Shown: positions 53,725 through 62,072 of the stretch, piece after piece
Layout: every line of letters starts with the position of its first letter
Numbering within the stretch: the first letter of the stretch is position 1
Notes under the pieces: generated by a model
Told to the model about the DNA's origin: nothing
The model's database searches: none
Seen by the model: only the letters and a program-made list of their open reading frames with translations
Translations under genes and position numbers: made by a program
Assembly: GCF_034044715.1 (NCBI RefSeq)
Contig: NZ_JAXCLW010000003.1
Location: 515,531-579,530 of the forward strand
DNA: 64,000 bases
Source: Dongia_B soli
Lineage (GTDB): Bacteria > Pseudomonadota > Alphaproteobacteria > Dongiales > Dongiaceae
Reading direction: 5' to 3'

Positions 53725-54030
53725 CGTTGCCGCCTCTCAAAGATCATCTAGGCGCCGCACGGTCCGCAGAGTCAACAGCGGATTACTAGCTGCCGCTTCG
53801 GCACGTTAATGCATTTCGAGGTTCTGGACGAAAATGTGTGGCTTGAAGTCAGTCCTTAATGAAGGGTTGGCACTCGCTCCGGCAGGCGCTGTCGCCTGGA
53901 TTTAGCGAGCCGCTCAAGCTATTCGGTCGTCCGCTTTCAGGCGGGGCCGGCAGCCGGAGTTTAGAAAAAGACAGAATGTGAATAGCTCCAACGGCTATTA
54001 AGGCACGGACCGAGTGATTATTCTTTTGCG

Positions 54031-54255
54031 TCACGCAATCGGCACGGGTCCACCTAGCCGGCGGTAGATGAGGCCATATGGAGGGGTCTGGGTGGAGCTC
54101 ATTCGGCAGGTGTATTTCTCTTCGTCCTCGGCTTCCGCCGCTTCTGGAATGTTTTTTGCGATCATTTGGCGGGCCTCATCACCCGAATCTGCTTGGACCC
54201 AATACGAATCTGCAGCAGGATCGTCAACTTTCTCGATGAGATAAACGCTTCGCAT
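54031..54255 (-). CDS. Small hypothetical protein
   Basis: A 74-residue acidic protein starting at the ATG at 54,255 (MRSVYLIEKVDDPAADSYWV), with a CAGGAG ribosome site just upstream; an in-frame ATG at 54,261 is possible. The text DSGDEARQMIAKNIPEAAEA looks like a helix in a small alpha/beta fold, and the ending YGLIYRRLGGP is protein-like. Family not recognised. It is a single gene. Confidence 0.55.
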   Translation of the reverse strand: MRSVYLIEKVDDPAADSYWVQADSGDEARQMIAKNIPEAAEAEDEEKYTCRMSSTQTPPYGLIYRRLGGPVPIA

Positions 54256-54261
54256 GTTCAA

Positions 54262-54752
54262 CTCCTGTACGATGAGGTCGTACTAATATGAAAGAGTTGG
54301 TTTCTTCAGAAGTTCCAATTCGGAACATATTTGGAATTGGGGGTCGGAACCGGCCGCTTGCGATAATCATGGAAAGAAATTGAACAACGGCAATTCAAGC
54401 GAAGATCGAAGTCATTGGGAAGACGAAGAGGCTCCCCGACGATCACACTGACGAGCGTCAGGTTAAGTGACCACAGCAGCTCACGACGATGAGAAAGACC
54501 GCTATGCACCTTAGCCTCGCCCTTGCATGGGATATCGAGTTTCATCGACCATTGGATTATTGCCACTGTCGCGAACGGCGCCAATAAGCCGAAAAACACC
54601 TGAAGTAATATAAAAATCCGGCTACGACCACAGCAATAACAATAGCTCTTTCATTAAGTGCGATGTCATGGTTCCACGTTGCCGCCACGGAAACCATGGG
54701 TGTCGGTTGATCGGCGGCTCCCGCTCTACTCCGCTGATCCCCTTTTGATCGG
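54262..54752. other. Gap downstream of the cfa gene
   Basis: About 490 bases. A minus-strand frame at 54,306-54,599 begins with a hydrophobic stretch (LLAPFATVAIIQWSM) but lacks a ribosome site and recognisable family. A short hydrophobic segment (IVIAVVVAGFLYYF) occurs near 54,620 in another minus frame. I do not call either as a gene. Confidence 0.35.
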
Positions 54753-56099
54753 TTAGCTCCACCGAGCCTGCTGCAGGCTTCCCGCGCTGCGAGTGAAAGA
54801 ACCACCGCCGGCCGTGAAATCCGCCTTGGATCGCAGACACTGATGGCGGGGCCTGCTCGCGACGTGCGCCCCTCCACTCGCTCGCATGGGCCGGCGCGTT
54901 ACCTGCCTCCGCGCTCGCTCCCAGTTCACCATGTAGTCACGCGTCACCGGGAGGACGTCGGGCTTCTTGGCAAGCTGCACTTGGAAGACCATCATGGAGC
55001 GGAAGCGGAATCCGATCTCGCATAAGACGAGATAGAACTCCCACATGCGGCAGAAGCGCTCGTCATAGACCGCCGCGGCGCGCGGCCAATTGGCCATGAA
55101 ACGTTCGCGCCAGTGGCGGAGCGTTTCCGCATAATGGAGCCTGAGGATTTCGACATCGGTGACGTTCAGGCCCGAGCGCTCGACGGCAGCGAAGACTTCT
55201 GAGAGAGATGCGAGGTCGGCGCCTGGAAAGATGTACTTGCGGATAAAGGGATTGATGGGGGCTGGTGCATCCGCAAATCCGATTGCATGCAACACTGCAA
55301 TACCGTCTTCCGCAAGCAGACCGTTGAGCTTGGTGAAGAACTCGTTGTAGTTCTTCTTGCCCACGTGCTCGAACATGCCAACCGATACAATACGATCATA
55401 CTTTCCGGTCACTTCGCGATAGTCGCGCAGCTGAAAGCGCACTCGATCGGCAAGGCCGGCGGCTGCCGCACGCGCTTCAGATACTTTGTGCTGCTCGACG
55501 CTCAATGTCACGCCGGTAACCTCGACGGCGGCTTCTTCTGCAAGATATAGGCCGAGCCCTCCCCAACCAGAACCGATGTCCAGTAGGCTGAGGCCTGGCC
55601 GGTCGAGGAACAGCTTGGCTGCAATGTGCCGCTTCTTGTTCTCCTGCGCGGTCTCCAGGCTGTCGCCAGCCCTCAGGAAATAGGCGCAGGAATACTGGCG
55701 GTCCTTGTCGAGGAAGAGGTCGTAGAGCTGGCCCGATAGATCATAATGATGGGCGACGTTGCCGCGCGCGCGATCTATCGGATTGTACTGCTTGAGCCGC
55801 CGCATCACGCTTGATAGCAGCGAGAACCAGGGCACCCTTTCAAAGTTTTGGAAGTTTTTGGCTGCGATCTCAAGAAGATCGTAGAGGCTTCCATCTTCGA
55901 TAGTCAGAAGGCCATTCATGTAGGCCTCGCCGATCGAGAGTTCGGGATTCAGGGCGAGCGTATAATTAAGATGGCGAGCGCGCAGCCGAACCGTACAGTA
56001 AGGCGGGGAAGCGTCGCCATATCCGTGAATTCGTCCTGCACCGTCGATCAGGCGCAGGCTACCGGTCCGAATGACTGTTTTGAGGATGGCGGGAAACAT
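54753..56099 (-). CDS. cfa: Cyclopropane-fatty-acyl-phospholipid synthase
   Basis: Transfers a methylene group from SAM to cis double bonds of membrane phospholipid acyl chains. The SAM loop is LLDIGSGWGGLGLYLAEE (about residues 170-187), followed by GVTLSVEQ and the FEHVGKKNY bicarbonate/active-site block (about 243-251). The C-terminal MWEFYLVLCEIGFR and MVFQVQLAKK match the family end. At 448 residues it is longer than usual because about 40 residues after DYMVNWERARRQ look like non-homologous tail, possibly read-through into former non-coding DNA. Its start overlaps the nhaA end by 41 bases, so the two are probably co-transcribed. Confidence 0.92.
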   Translation of the reverse strand: MFPAILKTVIRTGSLRLIDGAGRIHGYGDASPPYCTVRLRARHLNYTLALNPELSIGEAYMNGLLTIEDGSLYDLLEIAAKNFQNFERVPWFSLLSSVMRRLKQYNPIDRARGNVAHHYDLSGQLYDLFLDKDRQYSCAYFLRAGDSLETAQENKKRHIAAKLFLDRPGLSLLDIGSGWGGLGLYLAEEAAVEVTGVTLSVEQHKVSEARAAAAGLADRVRFQLRDYREVTGKYDRIVSVGMFEHVGKKNYNEFFTKLNGLLAEDGIAVLHAIGFADAPAPINPFIRKYIFPGADLASLSEVFAAVERSGLNVTDVEILRLHYAETLRHWRERFMANWPRAAAVYDERFCRMWEFYLVLCEIGFRFRSMMVFQVQLAKKPDVLPVTRDYMVNWERARRQVTRRPMRASGGAHVASRPRHQCLRSKADFTAGGGSFTRSAGSLQQARWS

Positions 56100-57444
56100 G
56101 GGGCGATCCTCCGGAGTTAATCATATCACCGCTCGCCTGAGGTGGCTTCCGCGTCAACCAAGCCAGTGCCAGGATGCCGACCACTGCAGAGACAATGGAC
56201 GCTGACAAGATGCCTATCTTGGCGCCGCTGAGTACGTCTTGGCTAAAGGCAGCTTCAGCGATCAGGAGAGCCATGGTGAAGCCGATGCCGGTGAGCAAGC
56301 CACCGGCACCCAGCGTGCTCCAACTTAAATCTGGAGGGCGCGTTGCCATGCCGAGGCGTACCGCCAGGAAGCTCAGGGATAGGACACCGACCGGTTTACC
56401 GAAGACGAAGCCGAGAAAGATTGCCGTGGCGACAGTGCCTCGGAGATCTGCGGTGGAGAGCGTAACGCCTGCGTTGGCGAAAGCGAAAAGTGGCAGGATC
56501 GCGAATCCAACCCAGGGGTGCAGAGCACTCTCTAAACGCTCGACGGGCGAAATTGCCTCTCGTGTGGCGATCCCCGCCAGTTGCAGTGCGCGCCGCTCAG
56601 CTCTATCGCCTGCCTGACGAACATCGCCTGAAGTAAACACACGATCGAGAATAGCATTGAGACGCCTGTTGCTGATCCATACCTTCGTCGGTGTCATGAG
56701 CCCGAGAAGAACTCCTGTAAGCGTCGCATGAATACCGGACGCATCCAGAGCAAGCCAAATTAAGATTCCAGCGACTACGTAAAGTGCTATCGCCCGGACG
56801 CCGAGGCGAGCCATTCCAAACACGATTGCGAGTCCGAGTGCCGCCAGCGCCAGAGCCCGCCAGTCTAGCGCATGACCATAACCCAGTGCGACGACCAGAA
56901 TGGCGCCGATATCATCGAAGATAGCCAATGACAATAAGAACAGGCGCAGGCTATGCGGAACACGCGACCCAAGAACCGCCAAACATGCGATCAGGAAGGC
57001 CGTATCGGTGGCCACGACGGTGCCCCAGCCATGTGCCGCGGGCCCGCTGCTCTGCAATATCAGAAAGACGCCCGCCGGTACGAGCATTCCACCGAGCGCA
57101 GCAGCAAAGGATAACGCCGCAATGCGCGGATTCCTTAACTCTCCCAGTACAAGTTCGCGCTTTAGCTCAAGGGCGACAACAAAGAAAAATAACGTCATAA
57201 GCCCCTCATTGATCCAATGCTTCAGGGAGTGGGAGTATCCGGAGGAGCCGAAAGTGAGCCCTATGGACGTATCCCAAAACGCAAGAAAAGCATTAGACCA
57301 AGGCGAATTTGAAACCGCGAACGCGCTCACTGCGAAAAACAACAAGATCGCACCGGCTGCTGCCTCGATGCGCAAAAAGCGGGCAAAGGGCTTCGTGAAA
57401 TGATCTGCTAACTCTTTAGGAAGGCGGTTAAAGCCATCATTCAT
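56059..57444 (-). CDS. nhaA: Na+/H+ antiporter NhaA
   Basis: An inner-membrane antiporter exchanging Na+ (or Li+) for protons. It has about 12 membrane helices. The unwound-helix region has VVATDTAFLIACLAVLG (T-D-T/I-A-F, about residues 142-158) and LLSLAIFDDIGAILVVALGY (about 170-189), where the two adjacent aspartates (IFDD) are the ion site. AFANAGVTLS and LGFVFGKPVGVL are further conserved blocks. The 461 residues include a short C-terminal tail. The ATG at 57,444 has a GGAAAAG-type ribosome site. The downstream cfa gene overlaps it, giving a salt/acid membrane-stress unit. Confidence 0.95.
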   Translation of the reverse strand: MNDGFNRLPKELADHFTKPFARFLRIEAAAGAILLFFAVSAFAVSNSPWSNAFLAFWDTSIGLTFGSSGYSHSLKHWINEGLMTLFFFVVALELKRELVLGELRNPRIAALSFAAALGGMLVPAGVFLILQSSGPAAHGWGTVVATDTAFLIACLAVLGSRVPHSLRLFLLSLAIFDDIGAILVVALGYGHALDWRALALAALGLAIVFGMARLGVRAIALYVVAGILIWLALDASGIHATLTGVLLGLMTPTKVWISNRRLNAILDRVFTSGDVRQAGDRAERRALQLAGIATREAISPVERLESALHPWVGFAILPLFAFANAGVTLSTADLRGTVATAIFLGFVFGKPVGVLSLSFLAVRLGMATRPPDLSWSTLGAGGLLTGIGFTMALLIAEAAFSQDVLSGAKIGILSASIVSAVVGILALAWLTRKPPQASGDMINSGGSPHVSRHPQNSHSDR

Positions 57445-57830
57445 ATCTTTTCCATACGGTTCGAGCGCGCCGGGAAGGTCGCGTGTTATGTCCGGTCTAC
57501 CTTGTTCAAAAACGAGTCAGAGACGATGCGGGGCGGCGCCGTATCCGCCAGTTTTGAGCACCATGCGACGATGTTTGGTCTGGACCGGTCGAGGCTAAGA
57601 GTGACGATGACACTTGAGGCCCACTGCTTTACGCAGTCGAGGTATCGGAACCCGCTAAACCGGTTGTCGCCGAACCGCGCACACTACTGGCGGTGACGCA
57701 AGACCTTGCAAAGGATCATCTCGATCGCGGTATATAGGGGTTTACTCAATCTGTTGGCAGTTCACGATTCCACCAGTGACCTAGATCGAAATGCATGGCG
57801 CTGTAGGAATGCATTTCGGTAGCGACTACC
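57445..57830. other. Gap upstream of nhaA
   Basis: About 390 bases between nhaA (minus) and a small minus-strand gene. It should hold the nhaA promoter. A plus-strand 64-residue frame at 57,502-57,696 is not recognised. I could not confirm a structured nhaA-type leader RNA by eye. Confidence 0.35.
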
Positions 57831-58151
57831 CTAGCTCCCCTCAACGTCATCCTTGTGATCGTGAAGAAAGCGCGCGATCCGCGCCTTCAACTGTATGGGA
57901 TCATAAGAGTCTTTAACAGCCGCAGCGTGCCGGAAGATAGCACGTTGCACATCCGTCGGAAGATCGTTCCACTCAATGACCAGCGCCGCCCCGAGCCATT
58001 CCAAAACTTGTCGCTCCGGGTTGGCCAGAAGGTTCGTTCCGTCTTGCTTGCCCTGCATCCCCTGAGCGCCGCCTTCACCTTCCCATCGGGAGAGGGCACG
58101 GGCCATCTGCCTATTCGCTTTCGAGCGCTGCGGCTTAGGATCAACCATCAA
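57831..58151 (-). CDS. Conserved-looking hypothetical protein
   Basis: A 106-residue protein. The second half, NPERQVLEWLGAALVIEWND, then LPTDVQRAIFRHAAAV and LKARIARFLHDHKDD, resembles small alphaproteobacterial hypotheticals that share an L-G-A-A-x-x-x-x-W-x-x-L-P-x-x-x-Q-R pattern and a terminal RFLH-x-HK. The first half is basic and probably disordered. Function unknown; no neighbour on the same strand within 390 bases. Confidence 0.6.
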   Translation of the reverse strand: MMVDPKPQRSKANRQMARALSRWEGEGGAQGMQGKQDGTNLLANPERQVLEWLGAALVIEWNDLPTDVQRAIFRHAAAVKDSYDPIQLKARIARFLHDHKDDVEGS

Positions 58152-58432
58152 ATTATTATAGCATCATCCAAATGCTGATGTCATCCACGCCCCCGGGAAC
58201 GAGCCGTCACGGGTATCGCTGGACGCGACGCCTAGAAGTTGGCCAGAGCGCTACTCGGGTGAGCACGGATAACACTATTTTGGCGAAGCTTGGCGGCCGA
58301 CTCAATATCATCAGCGAACGTGGCAGAATCATAAAACGGCCCTTACCGCTTTAGACGGCCTGAAGATCTTGGTCCAGATTCACGAGCAGCTGTTGACCCA
58401 TGCGTACGGCGATCATAAGGGTCGATATGCGC

Positions 58433-58685
58433 AGCGCCCCACAACGATCCGGGATTTGCCAAATCCCATGCTGCGGATGATATGGCCGGTACCGAGCGGG
58501 AGACTCATGCTACCGAACGCAAGCAGGCCAAATTAGCCAAGGGGGCACCCGAAGCGCGGAACGAGTTGGCCTTAGAGGAGGCGCGCCTGCGCGCGCTCGA
58601 GGCTGAGCAAGAGGCGCAAAAGATCGCAGCTGTCGAATGGGCTGCCTGCTCGGTGAAACCGGGCATTTCGGCGACCTACCGGTAG
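58433..58685 (+). pseudogene. Broken second copy of the DUF6481 gene
   Basis: DNA blocks shared with 53,030-53,240 include CCCACAACGATCCGG, AGGCCAAATTAGCC and GCGCTCGAGGC, in the same order. The copy lacks an equivalent of the first ~28 codons. Its longest frame (ATG 58,482) reads THATERKQAKLAKG and EEARLRALEAEQEAQK, then loses likeness after about 55 residues and ends without the ARDARYAARKARKK tail. Confidence 0.72.
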
Positions 58686-58876
58686 CTCCCCAAACGACAT
58701 GCCGCACGCCAAGCGAAGCTTGCGAATGTCCGTGTCGAATGGGCGGCAAAGCACCGCAGCAATCGCATAGGTTTGCCCGACTGATATCGCTGTAAACCTG
58801 CCTGACAACAGAGTCAGCAGTAGCTTTTATCGTGCCGCCTGCGTCTCCTCGGCTTCGGTTTGAAGCTGCCGTCAGC

Positions 58877-59017
58877 TTAGTTCTTTTTCAAAGCGTACTG
58901 AGTGTCGGTTTTCAGCGACTGCTTGTAGGCCGACTCCCTCCCACTCTTCTGCTTCTCGGCTTCGGTTTTCTTGGGTTTTTTGGCTTCGCGATTCGATTTC
59001 TGCTGATTCTTTGCCAT
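58877..59017 (-). CDS. Small lysine-rich protein (MAKNQQKSNREAKKPKK type)
   Basis: A 46-residue basic protein that begins MAKNQQKSNREAKKPKK and ends DTQYALKKN. The N-terminal pattern of Asn, Arg, Glu, Ala, Lys, Lys, Pro, Lys is one I recognise from short conserved alphaproteobacterial proteins of unknown role. It has a good ribosome site (AGAGGAC, 5-11 bases before the ATG). The composition suggests binding to nucleic acid, which is inference only. Confidence 0.7.
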   Translation of the reverse strand: MAKNQQKSNREAKKPKKTEAEKQKSGRESAYKQSLKTDTQYALKKN

Positions 59018-59335
59018 AGTTGTCCTCTGTTATGTGGGGGGAGGGAATCCTAACGAGCGATTAAACCCACTATACAGAGTTCGCGGCATCGCCGAATTTT
59101 TTATTTCACCAGCGGCATTCGTTGCGCTGTCCAAACTGGCGCGACTCTCCAATTAGGATTGAACCACTCGGCTGCGCGCCGCTATTTGGATATCGGGCCA
59201 TTCCCACTATTTGCTTAATTGACCACGTTCAATCCAGGGCAGGCATTATGTGACGTAACGAAATAAGTGTATCGAATCCCGCTTCTGTGTTCTGGAATCC
59301 CGGAATTATTGGAAAAGAGTCACTTCGAGGTGAAA
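59018..59335. other. Gap without recognisable gene
   Basis: About 320 bases, AT-richer than the neighbours, containing the divergent promoters of the lysine-rich gene (minus) and the XRE remnant (plus). Nothing else seen. Confidence 0.35.
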
Positions 59336-59589
59336 ATGCCTCAAGCGGCGAACGCGCGCATAATTCACAAGAAGAGTTTTGACGCGGGCGTTCCTGAGGC
59401 AGTATTGCGGGAGCGTCGAGAGGCGCTTGGGATGTCTCAAAGCGCTCACGCCGATTTAGCTCACGTTTCGCAGCGAACAATCGTAAATATCGAATTTGGA
59501 AAGGGCTCGGTCACGCTCGAGAGCTTGAAGCAGTAACACATGCTCTATATCTGGATATCTTTTCGGTCATCGGACAGGCACTGCGCTAG
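59336..59589 (+). pseudogene. XRE/HipB-like transcriptional regulator, frameshifted near the end
   Basis: From ATG 59,336 the frame encodes a helix-turn-helix of the XRE family (LRERREALGMSQSAHADLAH, then VSQRTIVNIEFGKGSVTLES) and stops at 59,534. Moving frame by one base at the AAGCAGTAA gives VTHALYLDIFSVIGQALR and a stop at 59,587, the expected last helix. A single lost base would explain it. No HipA-like kinase or toxin gene follows. It may still bind DNA because the HTH is whole. Confidence 0.6.
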
Positions 59590-59830
59590 AGCCGTGACGA
59601 ATTTCGGATCACAATCATCTCGTCGAGGATTCAAGCCTACGAGCCTCCCGTCACTGGCGCGGTCGTCTCCCACGTAGCGTTGACAGTGGAAGGTTATACT
59701 TGGTCCGTAACCTGATCCACGGCTGCAATACGCCAGCCAAGCTCCGGGATGGTGGAAAGCGCCGCCGTCATATCTGCCCTTCGAAAGAAAATCGATCTTA
59801 CCGACTAAAAGAAGGCTCCGCGCAGAGAAG

Positions 59831-60223
59831 TTACGCGGGGCCCATTTGGACAACGGACAGCGAGCCATCGGGGGCCGACGGGGAAAGAGGCTCGCGAACG
59901 AGGCCGCGGCGATGAGCATCAGCTAAGGCGTGAGCGATCGGTGCTGACGTGAAGCTATAGGCCTGGACGCGAATCTGGTGTTTGGCGGCACTAATCACGC
60001 CGACAATTTGATCGGTACAATCCTGGCCGGGCGTAAAGCAAGTGGTGATCGTTGCGTCAGCCGCTTGCGCAGGGTCTACCAAGGGCGCGGCGAGAATAGC
60101 CAAGCTGGTCCATAGATAGAAGATTACTTCAGGCAGACCCTTAGGAAAACAAACGCGTTGGCTCAAAACGTTATTCATCTTGCCATTTTGATTTGTGTTG
60201 CCGACTTGGAACGGGCGGGCCAT
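59831..60223 (-). pseudogene. N-terminal fragment of a phospholipase-D-family nuclease
   Basis: After a hydrophobic leader (VIFYLWTSLAILAAPLV) the frame reads ATITTCFTPGQDCTDQIVGV and IRVQAYSFTSAPIAHALADA, then HRRG, the opening of Nuc/PLD-like endonucleases with a secretion signal. It loses likeness at about residue 110, before the first H-K-D motif, so no catalytic residues remain. The downstream minus-strand sequence to 59,545 is not recognised. Confidence 0.7.
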
Positions 60224-60347
60224 GCAGACGGCAAAAGATCTAGCAGATCCGAGTATTGAGCTGGTCGATATCGAGAATACCTATCTGCTCGAAACCATCT
60301 TTCTTAGCGAAGTCCGGCGCAGGCTTAAATTGGTAACGATCAATTAG
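60222..60347 (+). CDS. Doubtful 41-residue ORF
   Basis: A plus-strand frame from ATG 60,222 to TAG 60,345, reading MQTAKDLADPSIELVDIENT and ending VRRRLKLVTIN. It has protein-like composition but no convincing ribosome site and overlaps the start of the PLD remnant. Not recognised. It may be the start of a lost gene. Confidence 0.25.
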   Translation: MQTAKDLADPSIELVDIENTYLLETIFLSEVRRRLKLVTIN

Positions 60348-60451
60348 GCGTTATTGCCGCATGTCTGCCGCCCACATGTAAATGCGCGTCCCGTTAGCTC
60401 CGCAACTTCTCCCGAGCCCGCCGGTTGGCATCGGTCTAGGGAGGAACCGCC

Positions 60452-60808
60452 ATGGCAGATCAAGGCAAAGCATCGGACGAAGCCGACTATTTCGCCCTCC
60501 TGTTTGAAGGCTCCCCGGGACCCGCGGAAAACCCGGGCTTGATCGACGTCGTGAACAGTAAGGGCGAGAGCATCCCACCCGGCGAGTGGGTCAAAGTGGA
60601 GAACCCGAAATATCCTGAATGGGATCTCTGGGAGATGCGGTTCTATATTCGCAAGGAGAATGGCAAGACCATCTTGGAGCCGCCCAAATCGCAGGAGCTG
60701 TTGGTGTCGATGGAGCCTGCTCACGAAGATGCGGAAGGGGACAAGGGCTCGACTGCCGCAACCCTGGCGCCCACATACAGTCCGAGGCTACGGAAACCTA
60801 TCAACTGA
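60452..60808 (+). CDS. Hypothetical protein
   Basis: A 118-residue acidic cytosolic protein with a strong ribosome site (GGGAGGA, about 6-12 bases before the ATG). It reads like a small beta-rich domain: VNSKGESIPPGEWVKVENPK, YPEWDLWEMRFYIRKENGK and QELLVSMEPAHEDA. Several proline and tryptophan positions look structural. I do not recognise the family. Its end overlaps the convergent ligD remnant by 8 bases. Confidence 0.55.
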   Translation: MADQGKASDEADYFALLFEGSPGPAENPGLIDVVNSKGESIPPGEWVKVENPKYPEWDLWEMRFYIRKENGKTILEPPKSQELLVSMEPAHEDAEGDKGSTAATLAPTYSPRLRKPIN

Positions 60809-61686
60809 CCAGAGCAACCGGCGCCTCGGTTACATCCTTGGGTCGGATATCCTGCCGTAGCCCTTTGAAGCTCGCTTGCCGAAGGTATCCCTCCGCCGAT
60901 CGGGCCGTGAACTGGACCTCGCAGACGAGCTCGGGTTCGATCCATACCGCCCGCTTTGCATGCTCTCGCGGCACCTTCTGTAAGATCGGCTTCTCGACGG
61001 TGAGGGGCTTTAGCACCTGTTCGAGCTCGACCGACAGCTTATGAGTGAAGCCCGTCCCAGCCCGTCCGTCATAGACCAGAAACCCACCATGGTAATGGCC
61101 AAGCAGCAACGACCCCACGCCCCGGCCGGTGGTGCTTGGGATGTAACCACCGATGATAAATTCCTGCCTGGGGGAGCACTTCACCTTGACCCAATTGAGC
61201 GTCCGACCGCTCACGTAACGGCTGCCGGCCTTCTTCGAGATGATGCCTTCCAGCTTGTGCTTACAGGCGTGTCTGAAGAACACCGCTGCATCGCCCTCAA
61301 TTGCTTCGGACATCTGGATATGCGGCCATTCCTTGCGCCGCCGGCCGTTGATCAAGGTCGTGAGCTTCGCCCTGCGCTCGGTCAAGGGCAGGCGCCTCAG
61401 GTCCTTGCTGTTCAAAATCAGCAGATCGAACACATAGAAGATGAGCGCTTCGTCTCGGCCGGCGCCGATCGACTCTTGCAGCGCGCCGAAATCGGATGCC
61501 CCTCGCTCATCCGGGGCACAGAGCTCGCCATCGATATAGGCGCGTTCAAGAGGTAGGAGGCCGAGTTCCTTGATCAGCGCGGGAAACCGCTCTGACCAAT
61601 CATAGCCGTTCCGGGTGAAGAGACGGGCCTTCCCGCTGTCGATCGACGCAGATTGACTGTCGACTCGAACCAGGCTGGCAGAACGA
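60801..61686 (-). pseudogene. ligD: DNA ligase D (LigD) ligase domain, lacking its catalytic lysine
   Basis: About 290 codons of the ATP-dependent ligase domain: DSGKARLFTRNGYDWSERFP, ERAYIDGELCAPDERGASDF, LIFYVFDLLILNSKDLRRLP, HKLEGIISKKAGSRYVSGRT and WVKVKCSPRQEFIIGGY, then the OB domain to a plausible native stop at 60,801. The upstream end breaks at SYR, equivalent to the Y-R of the K-x-D-G-Y-R motif, so the adenylated lysine is gone. An in-frame TGA lies just above. LigD works with Ku in non-homologous end joining. No ku gene is in the window. Confidence 0.83.
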
Positions 61687-61687
61687 T

Positions 61688-62059
61688 ATGAGACTCTCGA
61701 TGCCGATTGATCTCAAGACTGGCGTTCTTGGGCCGCTAACAGGAGATCAAGGCTACATGCTCGTTTCTCACATGGAACGGCATCCAGCTACGGGGTGTCA
61801 GGTGTCGGGGCGGCATTTGCCGTTCTGGAATGAGATGGTTCAACTTGCCAAGCGCACGCACCAAGCCTTTGCAGGCAGAGCCATCATGATGACGGATATG
61901 ATTTGCACCGAAAATGGACCGTGTATCATCGATCTCGATACTCGGGTCGATATCGACGTCCTCCAGGCTACATATCAACAACCGATTGCCAAAAGTGAGC
62001 TAGGTAAGCAAATGCTCAATTATCTCGAAACTATGGCAGAGCCCCTCCGGCTCGATTGA
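61688..62059 (+). pseudogene. C-terminal fragment of a sugar-transfer-associated ATP-grasp protein
   Basis: About 123 residues match the end of ATP-grasp proteins found in exopolysaccharide loci: PIDLKTGVLGPLTGDQG, HPATGCQVSGRHLPFWNEMV and RAIMMTDMICTENGPCIIDL (where family members have a metal-binding N-x-R), then a terminal QQPIAKSELG. The ATP-binding N-terminal part is missing, and here the usual Asn-x-Arg appears as DTR. It starts head-to-head with the broken ligD, at a shared breakpoint near 61,687. Confidence 0.65.
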
Positions 62060-62072
62060 GCACAAGATTCGC

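Noticed and set aside
54306..54599. 97-codon minus-strand frame with a hydrophobic start
   Set aside because: No ribosome site, no family, and the later part reads as random sequence.
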